From Pseudomonadota bacterium (lineage in GTDB: Bacteria > Pseudomonadota > Gammaproteobacteria > Steroidobacterales > SZUA-146): a stretch of 64,000 bases of DNA. A program made the position numbers and the translations under genes. The notes under the pieces were generated by a model, which saw nothing but the letters and a program-made list of their open reading frames with translations, had not been told where the DNA came from and ran no database searches. Every line of letters begins with the position of its first letter. Position 1 is the first letter of the stretch. The DNA lies in contig JBCCHD010000001.1 in the NCBI GenBank assembly GCA_039028935.1, forward strand, positions 216,598-280,597, read 5' to 3'. Positions 37,185 through 48,094 of the stretch are shown one piece after another.

Positions 37185-37260
37185 GTGGGCGTAGCTCAGT
37201 TGGTAGAGCCCCGGATTGTGATTCCGGTGGTCGTGGGTTCGAGCCCCATCGTCCACCCCA
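37185..37260 (+). tRNA. tRNA-His (anticodon GTG)
   Basis: Acceptor GTGGGCG/CGTCCAC, anticodon stem CCGGA/TCCGG with loop TTGTGAT, encoded CCA. A G is encoded at 37184, giving the G-1 that HisRS needs, opposite C73. Confidence 0.97.
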
Positions 37261-37396
37261 TTTATTGTCGCGGCCGATTCGTCGGCAGCGACTCCGCGCA
37301 CGCTGCAAAGCTGGCGCGGAGGCATCGTCGATGTGCGCGGCGAGTTCGGGGTCACGATGAACGCCGAATTGGTCGCCGTCGGGGATGAGTGAATTG

Positions 37397-37417
37397 GGCC
37401 GCAGTGCGGCCTTTTTT
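37397..37417 (+). terminator. Rho-independent terminator after the Pro-Arg-His tRNAs
   Basis: GGCCGCA and TGCGGCC arms followed by six T residues. It separates these tRNAs from tRNA-Leu. Confidence 0.8.
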
Positions 37418-37462
37418 GTTGGTCCGAATGGCCGCAAATCGCGACCAAGCGCGACCGTGGTT

Positions 37463-37468
37463 TATACT
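37463..37468 (+). promoter_or_regulatory. Candidate -10 element for tRNA-Leu and tig
   Basis: TATACT lies 18 bases before tRNA-Leu and after a terminator, so a promoter is needed here. No clear -35 is seen. Confidence 0.4.
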
Positions 37469-37486
37469 TTGACAGTGACATAATTT

Positions 37487-37571
<85 letters not shown>

Positions 37572-37644
37572 TTTCATACCGGCTTTCATGGCGCGCCCGA
37601 CATCGAAAACCGGCAGACACAAACAGGGCGTAGAGGCGCACGAC

Positions 37645-38934
37645 ATGCAAGTTTCCGTAGAATCCACCGGCACACTGGAACGCAAAATGACCGTTCAGGT
37701 GCCGGCTGACAAAATTGGCTCCGAAGTCGAAAGCCGGCTCAAAGAAGTGCGCAAAACGGCGCGCCTCGACGGCTTTCGCAAAGGCAAGGTTCCGTTCAGC
37801 GTCGTGCGTAAGCGCTTCGGTGGTCAGGTGCGGCGCGAAGTACTTGGGGATCTCATCGAATCGAGCTATCGCGATGCCCTCATCGAAGAAAAATTAAATC
37901 CAGCGGGTCAGCCCAGTATCGAACCGTCGTCGATGGAGCCCGGTAAAGATCTGGAATACGTGGCGACGTTTGAGGTCTTTCCAGAGGTTGAGCTCAAGCA
38001 GATCGAAGGCTTAAAGCTCGAAACCGTGACGGCTGATGTCGCGGACAGTGACCTGGATACCATGATCGAGACCCTGCGCAAACAGCGGGCGACATGGGTC
38101 GACAACGACGCCGCGGCCGCGCGCGATGATCGCGTGACGATCGACTTTGTCGGCACACTCGACGGCGAGCCGTTCGAGGGCGGGTCGGCAGAGGACTACC
38201 CAGTCGTCATCGGCGCGGGCCAGCTTCTGCCAGACCTCGAGGACGGCCTCGAAGGGATGAAAATCGGCGACGAGAAGTCGGTGGAAGTGAATTTTCCCGA
38301 CAACTACCAAGCCGAACAGCTCGCGGGAAAGAAGGCCGATTTTGCGGTCACTGCGAAAAAAGTCGAAGTGCAGGCGCTGCCCGAATTGAATGAGGAATTT
38401 ATTCAGCAATTCGGCGTCGAAGACGGCACGATGGAGGCCTTTCGAGATTCTGTGCGTGACAACATGCTGCGCGAGCTGGGCGAGCGTCTTAGCGGTCAAC
38501 GCCGGCAGGTAGCGCTCGATGCACTCTGGGAGGCCAACGAGTTTGAGCTACCCAAAGCGCTCGTTGAGCAGGAAACTCAGGCCATGCGCGAGGACACGGG
38601 CCGGCGTATGGGCGTGACCGACGAGGCGCAGTTGCCGCCCGCCGACATGTATGCGGAGCAGGCCAAGCGTCACGTTGGGCTTCGATTGCTGATCAACGAG
38701 ATCATTACCAGTAAAGAATTGACCGTAAATGCCGATCAGATTGAAGAGAAGCTAGCGAGTATTACGGGTAGCTACGAGCAAAGTGAAGAGGTGCTCAAGC
38801 AATACCGTAGTAATCCGCAGATCATGCAGCAGATCGAAGCGATGGTCATGGAAGAACAAGTGGTTAACCTGCTTGTCGACCAGGCCGATGCGACCGAAAA
38901 GTCGGTAAGCTTCGATGAGGCGATGAACGGCTAA
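37645..38934 (+). CDS. tig: Trigger factor
   Basis: 429 residues. Ribosome-bound chaperone and prolyl isomerase. The ribosome-docking signature is GFRKGKVPFSVVRKRFG. The FKBP-like domain (about 155-240) has DRVTIDFVGTLDGEPFEGG. The rest is the helical C-terminal chaperone domain. ATG 37645 is preferred (AGAGGCG eight bases upstream); the frame is open from 37588. tRNA-Leu lies 73 bases upstream, and clpP-clpX-lon follow, linking nascent-chain folding with proteolysis as in E. coli. Confidence 0.97.
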   Translation: MQVSVESTGTLERKMTVQVPADKIGSEVESRLKEVRKTARLDGFRKGKVPFSVVRKRFGGQVRREVLGDLIESSYRDALIEEKLNPAGQPSIEPSSMEPGKDLEYVATFEVFPEVELKQIEGLKLETVTADVADSDLDTMIETLRKQRATWVDNDAAAARDDRVTIDFVGTLDGEPFEGGSAEDYPVVIGAGQLLPDLEDGLEGMKIGDEKSVEVNFPDNYQAEQLAGKKADFAVTAKKVEVQALPELNEEFIQQFGVEDGTMEAFRDSVRDNMLRELGERLSGQRRQVALDALWEANEFELPKALVEQETQAMREDTGRRMGVTDEAQLPPADMYAEQAKRHVGLRLLINEIITSKELTVNADQIEEKLASITGSYEQSEEVLKQYRSNPQIMQQIEAMVMEEQVVNLLVDQADATEKSVSFDEAMNG

Positions 38935-38964
38935 CGTCCGGGAAAGACTGCCGCGGGTGAGCGC

Positions 38965-38993
38965 TTGAAAACGGCATCACCCGTGCACATATT
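38965..38993 (+). promoter_or_regulatory. Candidate promoter for clpP
   Basis: TTGAAA, 17 bases, CATATT (5/6 and 4/6), 100 bases before clpP. CTTGAA at 38964 also matches the first half of a heat-shock promoter, but the second half is badly spaced. Confidence 0.35.
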
Positions 38994-39093
38994 GAATAGG
39001 ACGGTCAGCAGTAAAGTCGGGCCGACCACCCACGGCGGCGCGGCGCGATCGGACCGCCATCGATCGGGCGTAAGCCCTTGCAGGAGTGCAGAC

Positions 39094-39741
39094 ATGACAG
39101 CCCACAATTCCAATTCCGGCCCCTTAGGGGCGATCGATAATGCGCTGGTGCCAATGGTGGTGGAGCAAACCGCCCGTGGTGAGCGCTCCTACGACATCTA
39201 CTCGCGTCTGCTCAAAGAGCGCGTGATTTTCGTGGTGGGGCCGGTTGAGGACCACATGGCGAATTTGATTGTGGCCCAGCTTCTGTTTCTTGAGTCAGAA
39301 AACGCGGACAAGGACATCAGTTTGTACATCAACTCACCGGGCGGAGTGGTGAGTGCCGGCCTGTCGATTTACGACACCATGCAGTTCATTAAGCCCGATG
39401 TGAGCACCATCTGCCTGGGTCAGGCGGCGAGTATGGGTGCTGTGCTGCTCGCTGGCGGCGCCCATGGCAAGCGCTATTGCCTGCCGCACTCCCGCATGAT
39501 GATCCACCAGCCATTGGGTGGGTTTCAGGGCCAGGCGACCGATATTGATATTCACGCGCGTGAAATCCTGCTTGTCAGGGAACGCCTGAACACGATTTTG
39601 GCCAATCACACCGGTCAATCCGTTGAAACGATTCAAAAAGACACGGAGCGCGACAACTTCATGGATGCCGCCACGGCGACGTCCTATGGACTCATCGATG
39701 AAGTTTTGGACCGGCGACCGGACGCACCGAAGGCCGATTAA
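39094..39741 (+). CDS. clpP: ATP-dependent Clp protease proteolytic subunit
   Basis: 215 residues, Ser protease that forms two stacked heptameric rings. Catalytic Ser113 in [12 protein letters not shown] and His138 in [10 protein letters not shown] are visible. ATG 39094 has GCAGGAGTGCAG upstream; the open frame extends 43 codons further without conservation. A short N-terminal propeptide (to about residue 14) is likely removed by self-cleavage. clpX follows after about 140 bases. Confidence 0.96.
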   Translation: MTAHNSNSGPLGAIDNALVPMVVEQTARGERSYDIYSRLLKERVIFVVGPVEDHMANLIVAQLLFLESENADKDISLYINSPGGVVSAGLSIYDTMQFIKPDVSTICLGQAASMGAVLLAGGAHGKRYCLPHSRMMIHQPLGGFQGQATDIDIHAREILLVRERLNTILANHTGQSVETIQKDTERDNFMDAATATSYGLIDEVLDRRPDAPKAD

Positions 39742-39772
39742 CAAAATATCTTTATAAACAGGAGTTTGTGTT

Positions 39773-39778
39773 TATACT
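39773..39778 (+). promoter_or_regulatory. Candidate -10 element for clpX
   Basis: TATACT lies about 105 bases before clpX in an AT-rich patch; no good -35 at 16-18 bases. A separate clpX promoter is plausible. Confidence 0.3.
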
Positions 39779-39882
39779 GATTCCAGCTCGGCGCTGTTTT
39801 TCTTTGCCAATACGCGGTAAGGTCGCTATCATCAAAGAGAGGCGTGCTGGGCGCTGAACCTGTACTAGTCGGAGACCGCTGC

Positions 39883-41190
39883 ATGAGCGACGATACACGA
39901 GGCAAAAACGAAGACGGCAAGCTGCTGTATTGCTCGTTTTGCGGCAAGAGCCAGCACGAGGTGCGTAAGCTCATCGCCGGCCCTTCGGTATTCGTGTGCG
40001 ACGAATGCGTCGAGCTGTGCAATGACATTATTCGCGAGGAGCTCGAAGAACGCGGCGACGAGGGTAATGAGAAGCTGCCAACGCCGCACGAGATCAAAGC
40101 GACACTCGACGAGTATGTGATCGGTCAGCAACGGGCGAAAAAAGTCTTGTCCGTCGCGGTTTACAACCATTACAAACGTCTGCAGACGCATCGCAGTGAC
40201 AACAGTAAAAGCGATGTCGAGTTGTCAAAGAGCAACATCTTGCTGATCGGGCCCACCGGCTGCGGCAAAACGCTGTTAGCCGAAACGCTGGCACGATTGC
40301 TGAACGTACCGTTTACGATCGCTGACGCCACGACCCTAACCGAAGCGGGTTACGTGGGCGAAGACGTCGAGAACATCATTCAAAAGCTTCTGCAAAAGTG
40401 CGACTACGACGTCGACAAGGCACAAACTGGCATTGTCTACATTGACGAGATTGACAAGATCTCTCGCAAATCCGACAACCCCTCTATCACCCGTGATGTG
40501 TCGGGTGAAGGGGTGCAGCAAGCCCTTCTGAAACTCATTGAGGGGACGGTTGCGTCGGTTCCGCCGCAGGGAGGTCGTAAACACCCGCAGCAAGAGTTTC
40601 TGCAGGTCGATACCTCCAATATCTTGTTCATCTGCGGTGGCGCGTTTGCCGGTCTGGAAAAGATTATTGTTAATCGGTCCCAGAAGAGTGGCATTGGGTT
40701 TGTGGCCGAGATTAAAGGCAGTGAAGAAGACATCAATATCGGCGAAGTATTCCATGACACCGAGCCAGAAGACCTCATCAAATTTGGCCTAATTCCTGAA
40801 TTTGTCGGTCGTTTGCCGGTGGTCGCCACGCTCGAAGAACTCGACGAAGACGCGTTGGTCACGATTCTCGTTGAGCCCAAAAACGCGCTCACCAAACAGT
40901 ACCGTCGGCTGTTTGAAATGGAAGGCGCGGAGCTCGAGCTGCGCGAAGACGGCCTGCGCGCCATCGCCAAGCGGGCAATGGAGCGAAAAACCGGTGCGCG
41001 CGGGCTGCGGACCATACTTGAAAACGTCTTGCTCGACACCATGTATGACCTACCCGACATGCTAAATGCAACCAAGATCGTGGTGGATGAGTCGGTGGTG
41101 ACTGGCGAGAACACGCCCTACATCATTTACGAATCAGAGGATGGAGCAAGCGGCGAACACCCGCAGCGACCAACCGGTTCCGACATCTAA
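39883..41190 (+). CDS. clpX: ATP-dependent Clp protease ATP-binding subunit
   Basis: 435 residues. AAA+ unfoldase for ClpP. The N-terminal zinc-binding domain has Cys17, Cys20, Cys39 and Cys42. Walker A is GPTGCGKT and Walker B VYIDEIDK; the RKH pore loop is in GGRKHPQQ and the ClpP-contacting IGF loop in [12 protein letters not shown] 39883 gives the usual N-terminus ([13 protein letters not shown]). Ends 128 bases before lon. Confidence 0.97.
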   Translation: MSDDTRGKNEDGKLLYCSFCGKSQHEVRKLIAGPSVFVCDECVELCNDIIREELEERGDEGNEKLPTPHEIKATLDEYVIGQQRAKKVLSVAVYNHYKRLQTHRSDNSKSDVELSKSNILLIGPTGCGKTLLAETLARLLNVPFTIADATTLTEAGYVGEDVENIIQKLLQKCDYDVDKAQTGIVYIDEIDKISRKSDNPSITRDVSGEGVQQALLKLIEGTVASVPPQGGRKHPQQEFLQVDTSNILFICGGAFAGLEKIIVNRSQKSGIGFVAEIKGSEEDINIGEVFHDTEPEDLIKFGLIPEFVGRLPVVATLEELDEDALVTILVEPKNALTKQYRRLFEMEGAELELREDGLRAIAKRAMERKTGARGLRTILENVLLDTMYDLPDMLNATKIVVDESVVTGENTPYIIYESEDGASGEHPQRPTGSDI

Positions 41191-41201
41191 CCTATCGTTT
41201 T

Positions 41202-41220
41202 GAGGTGTCGAACACACCTC
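41202..41220. other. Perfect inverted repeat between clpX and lon
   Basis: GAGGTGT-CGAAC-ACACCTC, seven paired bases and a five-base loop, 11 bases after the clpX stop. There is no T run right after it, so it may be an mRNA-stabilising hairpin or a protein site rather than a terminator. Confidence 0.5.
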
Positions 41221-41317
41221 TCGCTACACCGTTTTTCCGCGCGTCGGTGCGCACAAACCGACGTGTAGATGACGCCGCAGGCTGCCGGGCGCCCAAGCGC
41301 TTCAAAGGAATCAATCA

Positions 41318-43744
41318 GTGTCTGATAAACCCAGTAAAACACTAACCGCGCTGCCCGAAGGTCAGCTTCCGGTAGTCCCACTTCGCGATGTTGTGGTGTA
41401 CCCCCACATGGTCATTCCGTTGTTCATGGGGCGTGAGAAATCCAAACTCGCGCTCGAGCAGGCTGTTGAGCAGGGCAAACAAATTGTTCTGGTGGCTCAA
41501 AAGCAGGCCGATACGGACGACCCGGGATTGGACGACGTCTACCGGGTTGGCACGCTCGCCAATATTCTGCAGCTCGTAAAAATGCCGGACGGCACCGACA
41601 AGGTGTTGGTCGAAGGCAAGCAGAGAGTGCGTCTTGTCGACCTAGAGCTCGACAGTTACTTTACCGCGTCGGTAGACGCGCTCGAAGTCGACGTCGAGCA
41701 TTCAGAACAAGAACTCAAAGTGTTGTCACGATCAGTCGTGTCGCAGTTTGAGCAGTACGTGAAACTCAATAAGAAAGTCCCGCCTGAGGTACTAACCTCG
41801 CTGTCGGGTATCGATGACAGCAGTCGATTGGCCGACACGATCGTCGCGCACATGTCGCTGGGCGTCGACATCAAACAACAGGTGCTCGAAACCGGTGAAA
41901 CGCAGCCGCGTTTGGAGATGGTGCTCGGTTTGATTGAAGGCGAAATCGACTTGCTGCAAGTCGAAAAACGCATTCGTGGCCGTGTTAAGCAGCAAATGGA
42001 AAAGAGCCAACGCGAGTACTATTTGAATGAGCAAATGAAAGCCATTCAAAAAGAGCTCGGCGAAATGGAAGATTCGCCGAACGAGCTGCAAGATCTTGAG
42101 AATCGCATTGAAGCAGCGGGCATGTCTGACGAGGCGGTGGAGAAGGCGACGTCCGAGCTCAATAAACTCAAAATGATGTCTCCCATGTCGGCGGAAGCGA
42201 CCGTCGTACGAAATTACATTGACTGGCTGGTCAAAGCGCCGTGGACCAAGCGCACCAAAATTTCGCGTTCGCTGTCTAAGGCTGAAAAGGTACTTGAAGC
42301 CGATCACTATGGCTTGGAGAAAGTGAAAGAGCGCATTCTGGAATACCTCGCTGTGCAGCAGCGCGTGCGAAAACTGAAAGGCCCAATCTTGTGTTTGGTT
42401 GGTCCCCCCGGTGTGGGTAAAACCTCGCTGGGCCAGAGCATCGCGCGAGCCACGAATCGCAAGTTTGTGCGCATGTCGCTCGGTGGCGTGCGCGACGAGG
42501 CCGAAATTCGCGGGCACCGTCGTACCTACATTGGCTCGATGCCAGGCAAGATCGTGCAAAATCTGTCCAAGACAGGCGTACGAAACCCGCTCTTTTTGCT
42601 TGATGAAATCGACAAAATGTCGATGGACTTCCGGGGTGACCCGTCATCGGCCCTGCTCGAAGTGCTCGATCCTGAGCAGAACACCTCATTTAATGATCAC
42701 TATCTCGAAGTCGATTTCGATTTATCCGACGTGATGTTTGTGTGCACAGCGAATAGTCTCAATATTCCAGCACCCTTGCTGGATCGTATGGAAGTCATTC
42801 GCCTCGCCGGTTATACCGAAGACGAAAAAACCAATATTGCGCGACGTTATTTGGTGCCCAAGCAAATGAAGCAGAACGGGCTCAAAAATACGGAGCTGGA
42901 AATTGCCGATGAAAGTCTGCTGGACATCGTTCGCTACTACACACGCGAAGCGGGCGTACGCAATATGGAACGCGAAGTATCCAAGATTTGCCGAAAAGTA
43001 GTGAAAAAGCTGCTGTTAGAGAAGCCAGAAAAACCGGTGGTCGTGAACAGTGACAACCTTGAAGACTACCTCGGTGTTCGCAAACATCGCTTCGGCCTTG
43101 CTGAAGAACACAATCAGGTCGGACAGGTGACTGGGCTCGCTTGGACCGAAGTGGGTGGTGAACTGCTCACCATCGAAGTGGCCAACGTGGCCGGTAAAGG
43201 CAAGCTTATCCAGACGGGTCAGTTGGGCGATGTGATGCAGGAGTCGATTCAAGCGGCGATGACCGTGGTGCGCAGTCGCGCCAAGGTGCTTGGCTTGAGC
43301 GACGATTTCCATGCGAATCACGATATCCACGTGCACGTGCCGGAGGGCGCGACACCCAAAGATGGCCCAAGCGCTGGTATTGGGATGTGTACGGCGCTGG
43401 TGTCGTCTCTAACCAACACACCCGTGCGCGCCGATGTGGCGATGACCGGCGAGATTACACTGCGCGGCGAAGTGCTGCCCATTGGCGGTCTGAAAGAGAA
43501 GCTGCTGGCGGCACATCGAGGCGGCATCAAGACGGTGATCATTCCGGACGAAAACGCCAAAGATCTGGTTGAGATCGCGGACGACATCAAGGGTGACCTG
43601 GAAATTATTCCGGTTAAGTGGTTTGATCAGGTGGCGGAGATTGCACTGTCGCATTCGCCGGTACTTGGCAAATCGGGCAAGAAGCCAGCCACAACCAAAA
43701 AGAAGACGACGAAGGGCGCTTCGACAACCGTGAGACCGCACTAG
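41318..43744 (+). CDS. lon: ATP-dependent protease Lon
   Basis: 808 residues. N-terminal LON substrate domain ([20 protein letters not shown]), AAA+ module with Walker [10 protein letters not shown] and Walker [11 protein letters not shown], and the C-terminal Ser-Lys protease domain with [11 protein letters not shown] (catalytic Ser) and [10 protein letters not shown] (catalytic Lys). GTG 41318 follows AAAGGAATCAATCA. The C-terminus ends in a Lys-rich tail. hupB follows after about 200 bases in which I see no recognisable gene. Confidence 0.97.
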   Translation: MSDKPSKTLTALPEGQLPVVPLRDVVVYPHMVIPLFMGREKSKLALEQAVEQGKQIVLVAQKQADTDDPGLDDVYRVGTLANILQLVKMPDGTDKVLVEGKQRVRLVDLELDSYFTASVDALEVDVEHSEQELKVLSRSVVSQFEQYVKLNKKVPPEVLTSLSGIDDSSRLADTIVAHMSLGVDIKQQVLETGETQPRLEMVLGLIEGEIDLLQVEKRIRGRVKQQMEKSQREYYLNEQMKAIQKELGEMEDSPNELQDLENRIEAAGMSDEAVEKATSELNKLKMMSPMSAEATVVRNYIDWLVKAPWTKRTKISRSLSKAEKVLEADHYGLEKVKERILEYLAVQQRVRKLKGPILCLVGPPGVGKTSLGQSIARATNRKFVRMSLGGVRDEAEIRGHRRTYIGSMPGKIVQNLSKTGVRNPLFLLDEIDKMSMDFRGDPSSALLEVLDPEQNTSFNDHYLEVDFDLSDVMFVCTANSLNIPAPLLDRMEVIRLAGYTEDEKTNIARRYLVPKQMKQNGLKNTELEIADESLLDIVRYYTREAGVRNMEREVSKICRKVVKKLLLEKPEKPVVVNSDNLEDYLGVRKHRFGLAEEHNQVGQVTGLAWTEVGGELLTIEVANVAGKGKLIQTGQLGDVMQESIQAAMTVVRSRAKVLGLSDDFHANHDIHVHVPEGATPKDGPSAGIGMCTALVSSLTNTPVRADVAMTGEITLRGEVLPIGGLKEKLLAAHRGGIKTVIIPDENAKDLVEIADDIKGDLEIIPVKWFDQVAEIALSHSPVLGKSGKKPATTKKKTTKGASTTVRPH

Positions 43745-43946
43745 CGGCTGATGGTGTTCGGGGTGGGTTCATTCTGCGAGTAGGCAGTCTCCCCGACCGA
43801 AGCGTCTCGATAGATCGGAAGTCGCCCAGTTACGACGCCGGATGCGGGCACGGGCACAACGCATTGACGAGGCCGATCCTCGCGGCTGACACCGCGAGCA
43901 ACGGGGCGCAACAGCGCCCGCTATCTGGAATCAAAGGAGATACCGC

Positions 43947-44219
43947 ATGAATAAAGGTGATTTAATCGATGCCGTAGCGGCCAGTGCCGATATGGGTAAA
44001 TCCGACGCTACCGATGCCGTGAACGCTGTTTTTGACAGCATCAAGAGCACGTTGGCCGACGGTGGTTCGGTAAGCATTGCGGGCTTTGGCAGCTTTGTGG
44101 TCCGGGATCGAAAAGCCCGTACCGGCCGCAACCCGAAAACCGGTGAACCGTTGCATATTCCGGCGAGTAAGGCGGCTGCGTTTAAGGCTGGTAAAGCGCT
44201 AAAGGATGCCGTAAACTAG
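43947..44219 (+). CDS. hupB: DNA-binding protein HU-beta
   Basis: 90 residues, histone-like dimeric DNA-bending protein. The beta-arm signature GFGSFVVRDRKARTGRNPKTGE is complete in sequence. ATG 43947 is preceded by AAAGGAGATACCGC, a strong ribosome-binding site that fits high expression. Two tRNA genes begin 21 bases after its stop with no terminator between. Confidence 0.97.
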   Translation: MNKGDLIDAVAASADMGKSDATDAVNAVFDSIKSTLADGGSVSIAGFGSFVVRDRKARTGRNPKTGEPLHIPASKAAAFKAGKALKDAVN

Positions 44220-44240
44220 CGCGCCTTCAAGGCTGAGACT

Positions 44241-44316
44241 GGGTGCTTAGCTCAGCTGGGAGAGCGGCGCCCTTACAAGGCGTAGGTCGGGGGTTCGATC
44301 CCCTCAGCACCCACCA
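44241..44316 (+). tRNA. tRNA-Val (anticodon TAC)
   Basis: Acceptor GGGTGCT/AGCACCC, anticodon stem GCGCC/GGCGT (one G-U) with loop CTTACAA, T loop GTTCGATCC, encoded CCA. 76 bases. Confidence 0.97.
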
Positions 44317-44323
44317 TTAAATA

Positions 44324-44400
44324 GGAGTGGTAGTTCAGCTGGTTAGAATACCGGCCTGTCACGCCGGGGGTCGCGGGTTCGAGTCCCGTCCACTCCGCCA
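44324..44400 (+). tRNA. tRNA-Asp (anticodon GTC)
   Basis: Acceptor GGAGTGG/CCACTCC, anticodon stem CCGGC/GCCGG with loop CTGTCAC, T loop GTTCGAGTC, discriminator G, encoded CCA. 77 bases, seven bases after tRNA-Val. Confidence 0.97.
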
Positions 44401-44408
44401 TACGAACG

Positions 44409-44432
44409 GGGCGCATCTGCGCCCTGTTTTTT
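44409..44432 (+). terminator. Rho-independent terminator after tRNA-Asp
   Basis: GGGCGC-ATCT-GCGCCC followed by TG and six T residues, ending the hupB-tRNA-Val-tRNA-Asp unit. Confidence 0.85.
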
Positions 44433-44594
44433 AAATGGCTGCTGAACTACCTCACACCTAATCCATACTCATCAGGTCCACCTGTGTCGATTGCCCGAGG
44501 CGATTGCACGCCTTTCTCGTGCGAGTTTCGGATGAAAATTGCGCGTTTTGGACTAGAGCCGCACGCCCTGAAACGCTAAACTAGCGGGCTTTAA

Positions 44595-44610
44595 GGCGCC
44601 CTGTGGCGCC
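44595..44610. other. Hairpin in the ppiD leader
   Basis: GGCGCC-CTGT-GGCGCC, six paired bases, 29 bases before the ppiD start and followed by ATTTCTTT. It could be a weak terminator or a leader structure. Confidence 0.4.
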
Positions 44611-44639
44611 ATTTCTTTAGCAAAACTGGAACGCAGATT

Positions 44640-46520
44640 ATGTTACAGAATATCCGCGACAACGCCCGAGGCGTTGGCGCCATCATCATGCTCGGCCTGC
44701 TTATCATTGCGTTTGCAATCTGGGGCATCGATTTTCAGTTTGGCGCCAATCAGCCAGTGGTGACGGTCAACGGCAAAGAGGTGTCCAACAACCTTATCGC
44801 GAATGCTTACCAGCAGCAGATTCAGCGGTTCCAAGAGTTCTACCCAAATGGCATTCCCGATGTTGCTCAGGAAGAACTTAAGCAAAACGTGATCGATTCG
44901 TTTGTGCGAAGCGAGCTACTTAACCAGCACGTGGTCGAACAAGGTTACGCACTGTCGAATGCGAGTGTGATGGACGCAATACGTGATCTGCCCGCGTTCC
45001 AGCTCGACGGCAAATTCAGCACCACGCAATTCGATTTTCGGGCGCGCACAGCCGGTATGACACAGGATGGTCTGTTCAACGAATTCCGCGATTCCATGCT
45101 GCTTCAGCAGCTGTCCAACGGTTTTGTCAATTCGTCGTTTATCACGCCCGCTGAAGCGATGTTGCGTGGTCGTCTGGAAAGCGAGCAGCGTACAATTCGG
45201 GAGCTTCGCGTGCCGGTCAGCACATTGATATCGACCGTGACCCTCGACGACAATGCGATTGCGGACGACTACGAATTCAATAATGACGACTACCTGACCG
45301 AAGAAATGGTGCGCATCGACTATATTGAATTGGATCCTGCGAAACTCGGCGAGCGGGTCGACATCAGTGATGAAGCACTCCAGCAGCGTTACGAACAGGG
45401 CGTGGATGCCGATGAGTATTCCAGTCCCGAGCAACGCAATGCCCGCCACATCCTAGTGGCAATCAATGATGATCGCGATGATGAGACCGCGCGCAGTGAG
45501 GCAAGCGCGCTACGGGATCGAATTCTGGCTGGCGAAGAGTTTGCGAGTCTCGCGTCGGAGTATTCGGATGATGCCGGATCGAAGCCCGCGGGCGGCGAGC
45601 TCGGTTGGAACAATGGCGAAGGCTATGTGGGTCCGTTCCGTGATGCGCTGTTTTCCATGACGGAAGATCAGATCAGCGAGCCCATCAAAACCCGGTTCGG
45701 CTATCACATTATTAAGGTCGAAGGCATTCGCGGCAACGAACCGAAGCCTTTCGAAGACGTGCGTGATCAGATTGAAGCTGAGCTGCGCAATGATGCCGCG
45801 CTCGACCGACTCAGCGAACTGGTGATCGAGTTGGATGAGCTGGTGTATGACATCGACGACAGTCTGACCACAGCGGCGGAAGAAGCGGAAGTCGAGGTTC
45901 AACAGCTCCCGTGGTTTACTCGCGCCAGTGGAACCGGTATCGCGACCTATCCCGAGGTGCGCGACGCGGCATTCTCAGAGCAGGTGCTCAACGATCGGCT
46001 GAACAGTACTTCTATCAATCTGGATGGCAAGATCGTGTATTTGCGCCTCAACGATCATCGACCATCGCGCACCATGACCCTCGAAGAGGTGTCGCCGCGC
46101 ATCGAGATGCGCCTCCGACGTGAAGCAGCATCGCAGCAAGCGTTGGTGCTGGGTAACGATTTATTGGCCAAACTTAATAGCGGCTCATCGATTGATACGG
46201 TGGCCGGTGAGGTAGACCTCTCTGCCGGTGAACTAAAAACGGTGGCCCGCCTTGAACAATCGCTGCCCATCGAAGCGCGCAATGAGCTGTTTGCGACCGA
46301 CTACGAAGAAGGACGCTATTCCTACGGCGGTGTGGCGCTTCCGAACGGCGACTTTTTCCTGTTTGAACTGCATGGCGTCGAAACGGGTGAGCCTCTTAAC
46401 GCCGCAGCCGCTCAAGACGTCGCGCGGGCCAACGCAAACTCTGAGCTGGCAGCGTATATTGCCAGTTTGCGTGAGGCTGCCGATGTTGAAGTACGCCCGG
46501 ATCAACTGATTACGCGCTAG
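44640..46520 (+). CDS. ppiD: Periplasmic folding chaperone PpiD
   Basis: 626 residues. One N-terminal membrane anchor ([20 protein letters not shown]), a SurA-like chaperone region ([20 protein letters not shown]) and one parvulin domain (about 265-365, RHILVAIN ... [20 protein letters not shown] ... FGYHIIKV). It acts at the periplasmic exit of the Sec translocon. ATG 44640 gives the usual [11 protein letters not shown] start. The lon-hupB-ppiD order is conserved. A terminator follows 50 bases after the stop. Confidence 0.94.
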   Translation: MLQNIRDNARGVGAIIMLGLLIIAFAIWGIDFQFGANQPVVTVNGKEVSNNLIANAYQQQIQRFQEFYPNGIPDVAQEELKQNVIDSFVRSELLNQHVVEQGYALSNASVMDAIRDLPAFQLDGKFSTTQFDFRARTAGMTQDGLFNEFRDSMLLQQLSNGFVNSSFITPAEAMLRGRLESEQRTIRELRVPVSTLISTVTLDDNAIADDYEFNNDDYLTEEMVRIDYIELDPAKLGERVDISDEALQQRYEQGVDADEYSSPEQRNARHILVAINDDRDDETARSEASALRDRILAGEEFASLASEYSDDAGSKPAGGELGWNNGEGYVGPFRDALFSMTEDQISEPIKTRFGYHIIKVEGIRGNEPKPFEDVRDQIEAELRNDAALDRLSELVIELDELVYDIDDSLTTAAEEAEVEVQQLPWFTRASGTGIATYPEVRDAAFSEQVLNDRLNSTSINLDGKIVYLRLNDHRPSRTMTLEEVSPRIEMRLRREAASQQALVLGNDLLAKLNSGSSIDTVAGEVDLSAGELKTVARLEQSLPIEARNELFATDYEEGRYSYGGVALPNGDFFLFELHGVETGEPLNAAAAQDVARANANSELAAYIASLREAADVEVRPDQLITR

Positions 46521-46536
46521 CACGAATCAATACCGG

Positions 46537-46555
46537 CTGATCACGTGATGATCAG
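46537..46555. other. Inverted repeat after ppiD
   Basis: CTGATCA-CGTGA-TGATCAG, a perfect seven-base stem with a five-base loop, between the ppiD stop and the true terminator. Confidence 0.45.
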
Positions 46556-46570
46556 TGATGCATCAATCTA

Positions 46571-46596
46571 AAGAGCGGCACAGGCCGCTCTTTTTT
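46571..46596 (+). terminator. Rho-independent terminator after ppiD
   Basis: AGAGCGGC-ACAG-GCCGCTCT followed by a T tract. Confidence 0.9.
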
Positions 46597-46695
46597 GTGC
46601 GCGTGTTGTCTTGCGCTGCGTGACGGTTGTTATCCTTACCTGCTGGCGGTCCAGGTCTGCTATTCTCTGGCTAATGAATCGACCAGGACGACGAC

Positions 46696-47979
46696 ATGCG
46701 CATTAAGCTTCACTGGCAAATTCTCATTGCCATCCTTATTGCCGGGTTTGCCGGGTATTTTGTGCCGCAGGCGCTGCCGCTGTATGAGTTTATCGGCAAG
46801 CTGTTTATCAACGGCCTCAAGATGATTATCGTGCCGCTGGTTGTGTCTTCCATTGTGATCGGCGTTGCGGGGCTTGGAAGCGGTGAGCATATCGGCCGCC
46901 TCGGTATCAAGACCGTCTCGTTCTACGTGATCACGACGATGGCGGCGATTTTGGTGGGTCTGGTGCTCGTCAACGTGGTACAGCCTGGCCTCGATGGCGA
47001 CGGCGAACCGGTGAAAGAACTGCTGAGCCTGTCCGCGAGCACCGATACTGTGGAATCGAAAGTCGGTGGCAAGGGTTGGGGCGACATTGTCGATGTGTTT
47101 GTGCGCATGGTGCCCAGCAATGTGTTCGAAGCGGCGAGTGACAATGGCCGCCTGCTCGCACTCATTTTCTTCAGTATCCTCTTTGGATTCTTCATGACGC
47201 GCCTCGAACATGCGTATGCAGAGCATCTGTTCAAGTTTTGGGACGCCATCTACAAAGTAATGATGATGATCACCGACATGGTCATGAAAGTGGCGCCCAT
47301 CGGCGTGTTTGGCTTGATCGCGACGGTGGTGGCCAAGCAAATTGCGGATCTCGAAGAGAATGCGGGTGGCGTTGGCGCCATCGCGTCGCTTCTGCAGCCG
47401 CTCATTGTGTTTGCGGGCGTGGTGCTGGCGGCGTTACTGGTGCATATGCTGATCGTATTGCCGTTGCTATTAAAATTTGTGGCGCGGGTCCGTCCTTATA
47501 AACTCATCCCGGCTATGGCCGACGCCCTGGTGACGGCGTTCTCGACGGCATCCTCATCGGCCACGCTGCCGGTGACCATGGACTGCACGCGCGACAACTC
47601 GGGCGTGTCCGGCAAAGTGTCGAGTTTTGTACTGCCGTTGGGTGCCACGGTGAATATGAATGGCTCGGCGCTTTACGAATGCGTGGCCGTAATCTTTCTG
47701 GCTCAGGCGTATGGCCTGGAACTGAGTATTGCGACGCAGATAATCATTGTCATCACCGCACTGCTCACATCGATTGGCGTGGCCGGTGTGCCGGCCGCCT
47801 CGCTGGTGGCCATCACGATCATTCTTACGGTGGTGGGTATGCCAGCTGAAGCGATCGGCGTGCTGTTTATCACCGACCGGCTCCTGGATATGGCTCGTAC
47901 CGCTACGAACGTGTTTGGTGACGCAACGTGCGCGGTAATTGTCGCACGGCTTGAGGGGGAAGAAACGAAGCTTACTTAG
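46696..47979 (+). CDS. Dicarboxylate/amino acid:cation symporter (DAACS family)
   Basis: 427 residues with about eight membrane helices and two re-entrant loops. The Ser-rich hairpin STASSSATLPVTM and the substrate/cation-site motif GATVNMNGSALYE are diagnostic for the GltP/DctA (SLC1-like) family. It imports glutamate, aspartate or C4-dicarboxylates with H+ or Na+; the substrate cannot be fixed from sequence. ATG 46696 is used. It sits between ppiD and fabI, which are adjacent in Pseudomonas. Confidence 0.9.
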   Translation: MRIKLHWQILIAILIAGFAGYFVPQALPLYEFIGKLFINGLKMIIVPLVVSSIVIGVAGLGSGEHIGRLGIKTVSFYVITTMAAILVGLVLVNVVQPGLDGDGEPVKELLSLSASTDTVESKVGGKGWGDIVDVFVRMVPSNVFEAASDNGRLLALIFFSILFGFFMTRLEHAYAEHLFKFWDAIYKVMMMITDMVMKVAPIGVFGLIATVVAKQIADLEENAGGVGAIASLLQPLIVFAGVVLAALLVHMLIVLPLLLKFVARVRPYKLIPAMADALVTAFSTASSSATLPVTMDCTRDNSGVSGKVSSFVLPLGATVNMNGSALYECVAVIFLAQAYGLELSIATQIIIVITALLTSIGVAGVPAASLVAITIILTVVGMPAEAIGVLFITDRLLDMARTATNVFGDATCAVIVARLEGEETKLT

Positions 47980-48008
47980 CTTCTATAACGGGTTGCACCA
48001 CGCCGTCT

Positions 48009-48035
48009 GGACGCGCGTTTAGCAAAAACGCGTCC
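48009..48035. terminator. Likely bidirectional terminator between the symporter gene and fabI
   Basis: GGACGCG and CGCGTCC arms around a 13-base loop, in a gap between convergent genes. No long T run on either side, so efficiency is uncertain. Confidence 0.4.
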
Positions 48036-48094
48036 CTCAATTGCGTGGGTCAAAGGCGGTCAATCTGATGCGGGTGGGCGAACGCGGTGGCGGG

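Noticed and set aside
38964..38990. Heat-shock (sigma32) promoter for clpP
   Set aside because: CTTGAA is present, but the CCC-G-T element is only about ten bases away, shorter than the normal 13-17 base spacer.
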